Shown piece by piece: positions 1 through 10,003 of a stretch of DNA of 64,000 nucleotides. This DNA is from Tetrapyrgos nigripes (Eukaryota; Basidiomycota; Agaricomycetes; Agaricales; Campanellaceae), in assembly GCA_013368315.1 (NCBI GenBank), contig JAACJM010000212.1:82818-146817 (forward strand). Direction: 5' to 3'. The position numbers and the translations under genes were made by a program. The notes beneath the pieces were generated by a model. The model saw only the letters and a list, made by a program, of their open reading frames with translations, searched no databases and was not told where the DNA came from. Each line of letters starts with the position of its first letter. The first letter of the stretch is position 1.

Positions 1-363
1 ATACTCATGATGGTACAATATAGGGACCGAGAAAACAACTGATAGCAAAGTGGTAGCGGGTAGACAGCGACATGTGGCAGGAGAGAGAGGAGAACATGAA
101 GAAGAGAAAAGCGGTAACTTCAAGATAATGTGATAATAGGATCAAACACAACTACGGAGAAACTGTATTGGTAGTATTGTCGCGAAAGGATCAGTGACGA
201 ATTGGATTTTCCTTTTTCAGACGACTATGAGCCACGTAGTTTTCAGCAACGTCTTTGGGCAAGAACTTCTCCGAGTGTTCTACCTGCGCAAGAACAGTGA
301 TCAGTAGGTCATTCTAAAGACTTGTAAATGGCGTAAATCCCCAGTCTGGCCAGGGAAAACCTA

Positions 364-945
364 TGATTGGAGTAGGCGACCCGTCGCGAAGGCACGTACA
401 GAACGCCCCATCAAGTACTACTGGATTGACTTCGACACGACGAAGGAGTATGATCTAGCAGAGGGGAAAACCGCAGAGGAATATCCAGTGTGGGGAGGGG
501 ATCATACAGTACCCGAGTTTTCGCATCGCGATGAGCCTTGTGATCCCTTCGCAGTGGATGTCTACCGTCTTGGAACCTTGTCCGACAGAACCTGTCCGGG
601 TGAGTATCGCTTCTCTGCCTCACACCCATCCTCACTCATCTATCCACCTAATCTTAAAACAGGCCCCCTCTGCCACTCATCCATCATTACGCCACCACTC
701 AACCCCGCCCCGTCCTCACCTCTCGTTGCAGAAATGATCAAGAAGATCCGACCACTGACGACTATGGACGTGGCTTCGGATGCTTGAGCTCATCATCAAG
801 AAGCAGAGCTTTTGAAGCTACGGTCCAGAATAACATACCTGGTGAACCCTTGGTCGATTGTGTAATTTGGCCTTTCATCCACTGGCCTCGTCGGATCAGC
901 TACATGCTCCGGTTCTTGCCTGCTATACCCAAGCCAAAAGATTGA
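364..945 (+). pseudogene. Decayed agaricomycete protein-kinase-like gene, relic A
   Basis: Seen directly: an in-frame stretch from about 364 to 600 reads like the C-lobe of the protein-kinase-like family common in mushroom genomes. It includes VAKARTERPIKYYWIDF, then VWGGDHTVPEF, then CDPFAVDVYRLG. A GTGAGT donor at about 599 and a CAG at about 731 fit the family's intron. After that the frame must change several times to follow MLELIIKKQS, KLRSRITY and finally FIHWPRRISYMLRFLPAIPK, which ends at a stop near 945. No N-lobe is recognisable upstream. The repeated frame changes and missing start make it a pseudogene. It shares the PFAVDVYRLG segment with the relic at 43 kb. The family assignment is from memory of basidiomycete proteins, not a search. 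Confidence 0.7.
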
Positions 946-1233
946 GTGGGGTGCACAAATCGTCGGATTCTCAGGAGAGCTGCGTGTGCGCGCAGAGTGC
1001 ATCGAATGTATATTAGTGCTGGATGTTTTGCGAGACATATACGTACCTAATAGGCCTACTAATGGACAGTCTTTGACTTGAACTAGTTTTATGTATTTCA
1101 AAACTGTAATTTGAGTGTTTTCATGATGAATCATTGTACAGGAGAACATCTGCAAGGACCTTGCATTTGTGCCAACGTTGCAACTTGCGTCCACAACCTC
1201 TGTCTTACTCTCACTCATTTCTTATCGAAAGCG

Positions 1234-1347
1234 AGGTCAAACTCGACAATGATGGATTCCTCTCCGCTCTAAGATCAGCTTTGACGTTCTGTTCAGCAGA
1301 GGTATGAGTGGACTGGGAGATCTGTTCCGAAGACACGCACGGAGCGT
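1234..1347 (+). pseudogene. Second kinase fragment, relic B
   Basis: A short stretch reads TMMDSSPL, then, after a frame change, YEWTGRSVPKTRTERPVK, and stops at a good donor (GTAAGTATG) at about 1342. These match the catalytic-loop side (N-x-MMD) and the TRTERP(I/V)KYY segment also seen in relic A. The following exon was not found. It is best read as a remnant of a tandem or nested second copy of the same family, truncated on both sides. Confidence 0.55.
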
Positions 1348-1927
1348 CCCGTCAAGTAAGTATGACAATCTCACCACCACCCGCATTCTCACCCCGATCC
1401 CTATTAGTATCCTTTTCCGAACCCGAATTGTATCCTGACGTAGTCGCAGCTGAGCTAGGGCAACGCGAGCGCTTTTATCAAGGAGGAGATCGAGCTACGA
1501 GAAAGAAGGTGAAGGGAAGGAAGGAAAAGGCAAGGCAACGTGAGGAGAAGAGGATATCAAGCCGAATAAGGAAGTGAGAAAAACGACAATGAATCGTAAG
1601 CAAGCGAAATCTCAAACCCAAATACAACGTACATCGTTCAGTACACTCACATCCCTAGTATCATCCCGCGGCCAAAATCCTGAACTTTCTAGACCCAATT
1701 CGTGCTAGTAATAAAAAAGAGCAAGGCCGAAGGTCCGAGCGGATAACAACCTGAGTTGGGGCACTAGCGAGTTCGAGTATGTGGAGGTATGTGGTTCTTC
1801 GGATTGGCGTAATGTAAAGTGGATCGGCAAACTGCGATTATCCTCTTCCGGCTCAAAAGAGGATGCAAACGACGCTTATTTTCAAACCATCAGAGACCGA
1901 AGTCAAGACCGCTCTAACCAGACACTG
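1348..1927. other. Intergenic, no convincing gene
   Basis: An open frame to about 1577 has a Lys/Arg-rich tail (KKVKGRKEKARQREEK) but no homology I recognise. The stretch near 1795-1830 resembles 5340-5375 and is probably the promoter-side part of the ankyrin duplication. Confidence 0.4.
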
Positions 1928-2864
1928 ATGCCTTTCCCACCACACGCATTCTCCCCCTTCCTGAACTACTATGACCCATCAGACTCGTTCGTAGACATCT
2001 GGAGAGGCACCGGCCTTACAGGAGATGCCTACTTTGCCTCCAGAAACGACTCTATACCTCTCATTGTTGCTGCCCAATCCGGCAACCTGCCATTGGTGCA
2101 GCAACTCATTTCCCAAGGCCCTCCGGTAGACCAGAAGGGCCTGGAGGGCGAAACGGCGTTACACATGGCTTCCGCTCTAGGCCATCTCTCAATTGTCAGA
2201 GCGCTCATCTCAGCCGGGGCATTAGTTGATGCTTTGGACGTGGAGGGATCGACGCCTCTGATACATGCCATACGCTTTTGCCCTCCCGACGTCGCTGGAG
2301 AGATCGCAACCACTCTTCTTTCTGCAGGTGCGAACCCAGTAGCAATGGTCACCGTCGATATCTCACGGCACCCGCCACTTTGGTTCGCTATCAGAGCACA
2401 CAAACTCGCTTTGGTCCGACTGCTAGAACCACTCACGCCGCAGGAGTTGGATGTTTACCCACCAGGCTCTGTAACTAGTCGGAATTATGTCATTGATGCA
2501 GCAATCATGGATGCAGACTCTTCTGGCGATACGTCCATTCTTGAATTCTTAATTCGAGAACGCTCGCTCCCTTTACGAGCAACGGATCCGACCAAAGCGT
2601 CACAGGACCAAACTCTTTCGGTCCTTCTTGATCATCTGCTCAGGAACAAGGACTCAGGACTCGGAGGAAGCAGGTATCATGGCCGTGGATATACTTTCTA
2701 GCTTGAATGCGAAACGACGGCCAGTAGCTCTACGTCACTTGCTGACCCAGAGCCATCTGGATCTCAATCGAGGCAGTCTCCGAAGTTTCATTCTCTCCAG
2801 CGGTTCCCCAGAGCTGGTCGTAGCAGCGCGGGAATTGGGTTTAGTGACAGACAGTTCGCAGTAG
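1928..2864 (+). CDS. Ankyrin-repeat protein with one frame break
   Basis: Ankyrin repeats bind other proteins; no partner is suggested here. Starting from the Met at 1928, residues about 30-130 carry ankyrin units with typical cores: DSIPLIVAAQSGNLPLVQQL, GETALHMASALGHLSIVRAL and GSTPLIHAIR. The following units are more divergent. The first frame closes at 2701, but the downstream frame to 2864 (ending ARELGLVTDSSQ) is clearly the true C-terminus. In the second copy near 6.6 kb the same junction reads SDSDSEEAGIM in one frame, and here an extra G at about 2657-2658 breaks it. An in-frame Met also exists at 1781, but 1928 is preferred because the upstream part reads like leader sequence. No introns are needed otherwise. 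Confidence 0.7.
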
Positions 2865-2969
2865 GCCCGCGGCAGTACGCATTATTAGTATAGCATCCGG
2901 CACTTTAAGAACGCGCCACTCTTGTTATAAGACCACTGTAGACCAATACCCAAAATGTATCCAAGTATT

Positions 2970-5148
2970 CTAAGTCAAAGTTGCCCAAGGATTCTTGACC
3001 GTAGTTGTCGTCTGCTCACAGGTTCCACCCATTTCACATGCCTCCTCATCAACATACGAAACCTTCAAACAATTATACAAACATCCATACGACACCAAGC
3101 AGGCTCCATATTCAATAGGCAGACACTGAATTTGCTGCGAGCAGCAGTAAGCTCCCAAAGGTGAAGAAACACCCGTAGTCTGCTCGTTACAAACTCCACA
3201 AGGGTTACCATCTGTAGATGAGTAGTCTCCGGGAGGGAATGTAAAATTGCCCATATCCAGGACCGTCTGTCCAGGTGGTGAGACCCAGTCAAAGTTTTGG
3301 TCACAGTTGGATTTGCAACCGTTTTCAGATTCTGTTCAAAAGAGAAGCAGAAGCAGAAGCATCAGCTTTTACTGGTAAAATTCACTCAGATAATGAATAC
3401 GCACGACAGAGCCACGAATCAGCCACTTCACAGGTGTTCATCTTGCTACAACACTGGCTGCTCGTGCAGTTTGAGCAGTTGGGAGGAGGTAACGTGGGTC
3501 TTGCCGGTTCACCCAGTGTAAGGGTAGTCGTAGGTGTAGCAGCTGCACCTGGCTTCGAAACGCCAGGGTCTCCAACGCAATTGTCTTGACAACCGTTTTC
3601 GCGAGAACAGAGGCTCGAGAAGAGATCGGCGGCAACAGAAAACTTTGTGCAACACTGTTGCTTTTTGTTGTAACTGCCGCAACGGGGGACTATAAAGCGG
3701 GATATCAACTACAGGCCATGGATTTTGAACAAGAAAGTGAAGTTAGTTACCTGCAGTGGGGTTTGTACCAGAGGGAGCATCGGGGAGCGTGGCATTTCCT
3801 TGAGCAGAACAAACCACGCTACCAGGTAGAAGAGCGTTACAGTTGATACCCTGATTAATGCTCAACCATTCGTCCAAGCTCATGCTAACGTTCTGCGCCA
3901 GATCAAAGCAATTGTCATTGATGGACACTTTAACCTAGGTATATACTCATCAATCTCCTACACTCTTAAAGGAAAACGATCGTCGCTCACCAGTTTTGGA
4001 CAGACATTGAGAATAGGACTGTACGAACACACGGTATCCCCAGGAATGAGAGAGTTACAGTTCAGGCCAGGATTGATCTGAGCGAGCTGCATGTTCGTCA
4101 ACGAGACCTTGGCCGCGATATTGGTGCAAGTATCTCCCGAAACAACTGTATACTTCCTAACACAATCGCCAGATGGACCTGTCGTGGGTATTCCTGGTGC
4201 AACGCATAGTACTTCGCCCGGGAAAATGTTGGTGCATCCCGAATTGACATTTGGATTAAGAGCGAGCAGTGTATTCAGGTCGATGTCATGAGATTGAGCA
4301 ATATTGGAGCAACCGCCTTCCGTGCCGTCTACTGTGTACACGGATGAACAGTTGACGAGAGGAGAGCCGACGCAGATAGCTTGACCAGAGATCAAGTTGG
4401 CGCAGATGTTCGGAGGATTGATGAGTTGGAGGTCGAAAGTGGATATGGAATTCCGCTGAGCAATTGCCTCGCAGGAGTCTCCAGGTTGGATCGTTGTGAG
4501 CTTGGTACAAGCTGTGGAAGTGGGCCCAGCTAAAAAAAGTGTCTCAGCGCTATGTTTTGAATGAGTAGTGGTGATTCACGCACGAGCACTTGTCGTCGTC
4601 GTCGTCGTCACTGTCGTTGTCGTGCTACCTTGCGATGTAGTAGTGATGGATGTAGTTGTGGAGCTACTCCCAGGAGTGGTTTTACTTATACAGACCGAGA
4701 GTCCGACGGTTATAGGGCAAGTGTTAGGATCAAGTTGTGGATTGTCGGCGAGGAACTGGGAGAGGGAGATGCCGTGATTATTAGCGATATCGAAGCAACT
4801 TTGAGCAGATGGTCAGTGTAAGGCATTGAGGACGACGTGACTATAGTACTACTCACTCATCTCCGGACTGTACGACGTAAATGGGCTGGCAATCGTAAGT
4901 CGTGTCGGCTAGACACAGAGTTTGACCAATTTGCAGCGTCGAACAGGGATTGTTATTCAAATGACTGATCTAAAAGAACATGAATGAAAGTGAACGACGT
5001 GCTGCAAAGTAGACTCTACCTGGAAGCTTGAGACACCCTGAGCAGCAGCAATCGCATCACAACTGTCTCCACTCTTCACGACGTAAGTCTTTGTGCACGA
5101 TGCTGCGACATATGCCACGTAGAACAGAGCTAGGAGAAGGCGTCTCAT
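2970..5148 (-). CDS. Secreted protein with six LysM modules and CBM18-like Cys-rich modules
   Basis: This is a predicted secreted chitin- or peptidoglycan-binding protein. Exon 1 starts at 5148 with signal peptide MRRLLLALFYVAYVAA and the first LysM (YVVKSGDSCDAIAAAQGVS). Spliced exons give further LysM units: YVVQSGDECFDIANNHGIS, then after a Thr/Ser linker LTTIQPGDSCEAIAQRNSIS, then YTVDGTEGGCSNIAQSHDID, YTVVSGDTCTNIAAKVSLT and a shorter NDNCFDLAQNVSMS. Introns are 50-75 nt; one donor lies after GDE near 4858. After about 3690 come two Cys-rich stretches (CGSYNKKQQCC...GCQDNC and SSQCCSKMNTC...GCKSNC) resembling hevein/CBM18 modules, though the first lacks the FCG core. The last exon is Cys-rich and ends WATLT at 2970. 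Together with the co-oriented chitinase at 7.2-9.5 kb it looks like a chitin-handling pair. Confidence 0.75.
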
Positions 5149-5339
5149 TACGAAGCGAGGGAGTAGAGAGCTCTCGGTTTACGACTTGACTTTCAAGACT
5201 CCTTCATGTTCAATGACTGTAACACGGATTTAACCACCGAGGGGAATCAAAAGGTAAGAATCTTGGTAGGCCCCCTGGCACCCTTGATAGAGAAATCTAG
5301 AAGTGAGAAGCGAGGGGTAGTAGAGCTCCAGGTAGAGCG

Positions 5340-6845
5340 GAGGATGGGCGTAATGCAAAGCGGATCGGCATTAATGCCGGATTCTTAGTACGAAGCTTTC
5401 TTCGACCAGTAGAGAGAGAGCTGTAGAGAGTCGGTGGGTACTCGGTACTGTGGCCTTGAGGAATACTATTAGATAGCTCCGAGAAGCAAGGGACGAGAAG
5501 TCCCGAACCCCATGACTGACAGATGTTCTCGCAAAACGGGTGTAATTAGCAAGGGGTAGCGAGATTTCCGTCAAATCAACTTGAACCTGATGAACTACAA
5601 CGTTCGCTACGTCGATATGGCTCCCTGCAAGCATCCTCCACCTGCATCTCTACCTGGAGAGTCATGCTTTCAAGTATGTACTAGCCGGGTCAAGGACATG
5701 GAGCAATCATATTCCAACGTCGGCTGCGGGTCAAAGCTGGAATATACAAGGCTTTGCATAATTTTCTTCAGGTCGCATCCACACGCACTTATTTATTTGT
5801 ATTTGTTATCCAGTTCAAATCTCACGTGGAATGACGACAGCTGACATGTTGGATCTGGCTCGGAGTCTTCTCGCAATGGCTACCTTTTATGGGCATAAAT
5901 GCAAATACAAATAAACAAGTGCTTGTGGAAGAAAATTATGCAAAGCCCTGTAACAGGTCGTAGTGGAAGTCAAACTCTTTATGACGGCGCCATTTCAAAT
6001 TCCCTTTTAGGCCACATGTTTGCACCTGCTTGGCTACAACTTACAGTTCTGGACTTGCCCCTAACTGCGATGCCTTATGGACTGTTCTATAGAACGTTCT
6101 GTCACCCTGGTTCCTTGAAATTTGGTTTGGTTTTTCAAATTTCAGCTCGCATCAGTTGATGCTTTGGATGGGGAAGGACTGGGAAGGATCGACGCCTCTG
6201 ATATATGCCATACGCTTTTGCCCTCCCGATGGGCCGATGCTGCTGGAGAGATCGTACTAACCACTCTTCTTTCTGCGAACCCAGTAGTAATGGTCACCGT
6301 CGATATCTCACGGCATCCGCCACTTTGGTTCGCTATCCAAGCACACAGTGACACAACCTCGCTTTGGTCCGACAACTAGAACCACTCACGCCGTTTGGAG
6401 TTGGATGTTTGCCCACCGGGCTCGGAATCATGTCATCGATGCAGCAATCACGGATGCAGACTCTTCTGGCGATACGTCCATTGAATTCTTAATTCATTCA
6501 AGCACTCTCGCTCCCTTTACGAGCAACGGGTCCGACCAAAGCGTCCGAGACTAAACCCTTTCAATCCTTCTTGACCATGTGCTCAGGAACAAGTCGGACT
6601 CAGACTCGGAGGAAGCAGGTATCATGCTGTATCATGCATATGGTCGTGACTTTCTAGCTTGAAGCGCGAAATGTACAACGCCCAGCAGCTCTACGTCACT
6701 TGGTGACCCGGTACCATCTGGATCTCGATCGAGACGACCTCCGAAATTTCATTCTCTCCAGCGGTTCACCAGAGCTTATCGTTGCAGGGCGGGAATCGGG
6801 TTTAGTGACAGAGCGCAGTTCGCAGTAGGCCAGCAGTAGTACGCA
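5340..6845 (+). pseudogene. Decayed partial copy of the ankyrin gene
   Basis: From 6153 to about 6845 the DNA closely matches 2226-2880 of the intact ankyrin gene, including MVTVDISRHPPLWFAI and the post-stop CAGTACGCATTAT-like tail. It is full of small indels, and stops appear after WSDN at about 6377. A short match at 5340-5375 corresponds to 1800-1835 upstream of the intact copy. The first half of the ORF is missing and replaced by unrelated DNA, part of which is the MITE at 5747-5950. The copy therefore cannot encode the full protein. Confidence 0.75.
5747..5950. mobile_element. Tc1/mariner-type MITE, 204 bp
   Basis: The ends are inverted repeats: CAAGGCTTTGCATAATTTTC on the left and the complement of CAGGGCTTTGCATAATTTTC on the right. 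The first 23 bp match with one difference. Similarity continues inward after a gap (ACTTATTTATTTGTATTTG versus ACTTGTTTATTTGTATTTG). TA dinucleotides flank both sides (5745-5746 and 5951-5952), as expected for a TA target duplication. There is no coding capacity. It sits inside the decayed ankyrin copy. Confidence 0.7.
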
Positions 6846-7179
6846 TTATGAGCCGTAGAATGTTTGGGGAATGCGTTACAGTGAAAGTCTGGTACATAAG
6901 TACTACGCATTACAGTTTTCTAGTCTTCGACGGCTCCAAGACCTACTTAGAGTAAATCTTGAACTTGTCGAGTAACTAGAAGAAATTGAAAGAATTTTTG
7001 TGGCTTTCATTTTTTCTACCGGCTGGGTAGCACCATCTTAAGCCAGAACACCAAGTGCGGTAGATATGATGCTTTGGAATGGGTTGTAATAGATTACCAC
7101 GGAATAAGCAAAGGAATGCACTATGTATACGGCGACCCACTCGCTACTACTACTACTTAGTTTCAACCCCTACGAAAAT
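6846..7179. other. Intergenic, nothing recognised
   Basis: About 330 bases downstream of the chitinase stop. It has no ORF, repeat or RNA I can support. Confidence 0.5.
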
Positions 7180-9532
7180 CTACTGCCCTTCTACACATTT
7201 CTGCGCCGCTAAGCTAACAGGACGTACAGGATTACACGCTGAGTTATCCACCACTCCCCAAGTAAGATCCTCGTTACACATCCTCGTCTGAGTTTCTTGC
7301 GGGAAAGCCGAATCCGAAGAACAGAGTATCTCAGCTTCTGAATTGGCTGAGGTTGCTGGCCAGTCTCCGTCTTTAGGACAGGATTGGTAGTATTCGAGGA
7401 GTTTTTTGGTTAGAGAGAAATCTGCGGTGTCTAGATCAACTGCCCATAACTGAAAAATAGATAGATAGATATTAGAAAGAGGATGTAGAGACGAACAAAG
7501 TGAACTGGTTTACCATGCCTCCTCGAATTCCTTTGTTGTTGATAATGTCTACCTTGGCCTGGAAGGAATTCTCATCGTCGTAACTAACCGGGGAGGGAGA
7601 GTTATTGATGACCAACAATCTTCCGAAAAGCAAAGGATACGTACCCAACCCACTGATCATCAAAGACCAAGAAATACCCATCCTGAGAAGCAAAGTTTAA
7701 CGCCGTTGAGAGCATGTTTTGGGAGTCTAGAGCATCGATGATCTCCTTGATTTCAAAATAGGCTAGGAAACCACTCTGTCAACAGAGAAGCTCAGATTAG
7801 ACGAGAGTATATCCTATGTTATGATGAGCAGCACGAACCTCAGCGGTACACCTTCCTGATATCCCTGCTGTCCCAGTGCAACCGGGAGAGGTGCATGAAG
7901 GATCGTCAATTGTCCAGATGCGACCGTATAAGGGTATTCCGGCATTAATTTTGCTACCAGGGACTCCAGCATTGAGGTACAAGTCGATGGCCGAGGTGAA
8001 AGACCAGCCTGTGAACGATTTGAGTGAGATGGTTCTTCGCCACACAAGAGAACAAAAGAAAAGAGAAAGCTACACACCTTTCTGAAGGGTATCTGCAATA
8101 GGTGCCTGTGAGTCCATACGAGGATCCCAGTTTCCGTAGAAGTCGTATCTATCCGAAGGTAAGCGTCAACGACATTTTTTTCAAAGAAAGAGCTGGCACC
8201 AACGTCATAAGGATTATACCAGTCAATCTGGTCACTGACAGCCTTAGCCTATATACTTGATTTGAGTATTTATGAGCGTTACAGGGAAATACCAACCCAC
8301 CCACCTGAATGAGGTTAAATTTATCTGGATCGGCTGGCGCAGCGACGGTAATGAGAAGCTCGTTCTTTCCGGAGGAAGCAGCCTCTGCACGAGCAGCATC
8401 CCTCATTTCTTTAACCCTGTAATAAGTTGACAGTTAGGCGAGCTGAGCAATATACATGGCTTCGTCACTCACAGAGATGTAAAATTCTCTGTATCGGCGG
8501 ACGTTCCGCCTCGGGTAGGGTCACCCACGTATTCCCAATCCTTTGATACAGAGTCAGAGAAAGACTCGGATTAGAACGTCAAACGCAGCAAAAAAGCTGC
8601 CCAAGACACTCACAATATCGATTCCATCAAAACCCAAATCACGAGCCCACTTGATACAGCTCTGTATAAATGTTGAGCGGGAACCTGAGGTCGAAGCCAT
8701 TTGAGAGAAGAATGTTGAGTAGTCGATGTTTCCGGTAAACTTGGAAGGACCATCATTCATAGTCCAGCCGCCGACACTGAAACTTGTAGTAATGCTGGGG
8801 TTGAGGCCTTTAACCCATTTGTTGAAATGCATGGAAAGGTCCAAGTCGTCGTATTCGTGAGGGACGATTGAGTTGTTGTTGGTCATGAAGACAAAGGCAT
8901 AGTTGAGATGGGTGTAAAGGAATGGGTTGATCTTGCAATTCTCATAGGTAAGTATTTGTGAGGAATACGGAGACAATGTCATAACGAACGTTTTCGGGAA
9001 GGAAAGACTGGTTCTTGTCGCATGAAGGAACGGATGGGTCAAGGCCCCGGTATTGGCTAGGTGGCCATTTAGTATTTAGTACACTGATATCGCAGAAAGT
9101 ACCGGAGAACGTACGCCCAGTTAGAAAAGTATCCGACGAGTTGTCTTTGATCGGAAGAATGTCAGAGACATCTCGTTAAGAAGGGCATCAGAAATGACTG
9201 ACTTTGTTGCAAAGGTATTGTCGGGAGGTTTGAATAACTTCGACGTGTCTATACTCTGGGGCTTGGGTCCTTGCGGTGGAGGAGCTTTGATGATCATCAG
9301 CGACGTGCAAAGACACGAAAAACACAAGAGCTGACTTACGAGGTCCATCATTAATGCACTGGGCCTGACAGCGTTGGCTAGTTAGGCAGTACTCTGCCGT
9401 TGTCCCACAAAATCCAGCATTAGAGCAGCATTGACCGGTGAGACAGAGCGCTCCATTGTTTTGAGAATCACAGTTCTGACCGTAAGCAGTCTGGGCGATG
9501 AGAGCAATGGCTACAACGAGGAGCTGATACAT
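7180..9532 (-). CDS. Secreted GH18 chitinase with N-terminal CBM18
   Basis: It hydrolyses chitin outside the cell. Exon 1 starts at 9532 with signal peptide MYQLLVVAIALIAQTAYG followed by a complete CBM18/hevein module (ALCLTGQCCSNAGFCGTTAEYC). Later exons give the GH18 barrel: RQLVGYFSNWA, FLYTHLNYAFVFMTN, SFSVGGWTM and the catalytic DxxDxDxE motif. That motif is split by an intron as DGIDI | DWEY, with the acid Glu present. Downstream are NAGIPLYGR and a C-terminal Cys module (CPKDGDWPATSANSEAEILC...TRMCNEDLTWG...C) that resembles hormone-receptor-like modules. The stop is at 7180-7182. One splice near 8170-8230, between DQIDW and YDFYGNW, could not be joined in frame with a canonical site and may hide an indel. 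The layout resembles subgroup C chitinases. Confidence 0.85.
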
Positions 9533-9806
9533 GGGGGGCGTAGATTCTTGTCCTCATACTTGAAGTCCTCATATTTCTGAATCCGTGAAGCAACTCCAGT
9601 GAAAACGGAAGGGTGTTCCGGGGTCCTCAGGAACTGACGGAGCTGAATGAGCGAAGTTGCACCCCGAAAAGACGGATATATCCTCTCGAAAGCGACTATA
9701 TAGACCATCGGGATTTCTGATGAGGGTGCCTATAGTTCATTTGTCAGTAGTATGGATATGCCGCAAGGATTGAATGCATATGGTCTGTGTGGAAGCATAT
9801 GGCTGC

Positions 9807-9827
9807 ATATCCGCTTCGAGCGGATAT
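9807..9827. promoter_or_regulatory. 21-bp palindrome in divergent promoter
   Basis: Perfect 9-bp arms ATATCCGCT and AGCGGATAT surround a 3-base centre. It lies between the chitinase start (9532) and the divergent gene start (10004). The CCG...CGG halves resemble an everted site for a dimeric Zn2Cys6 factor; this is inference only. The rest of 9533-10003 holds no gene. Confidence 0.4.
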
Positions 9828-10003
9828 TTTGGTATTTTCGGCGTGTTGGAGAAAGTTTGTTCCTTACCACGTTCAACTTCATCGCCGCACAAGCCCAATT
9901 TCTCCACAATATTCTCAACCAATAACTATCCAAGCTGGTAGCATCAAAATGTCGTTCTTAGAGCGAGCTCAACCACCCCTTCTGTCTCTCAATTCGGACT
10001 CGT

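Noticed and set aside
796..1218. Minus-strand frame of 140 codons
   Set aside because: It overlaps the clear plus-strand kinase C-terminus (FIHWPRRISYMLRFLPAIPK) and shows no domain of its own.
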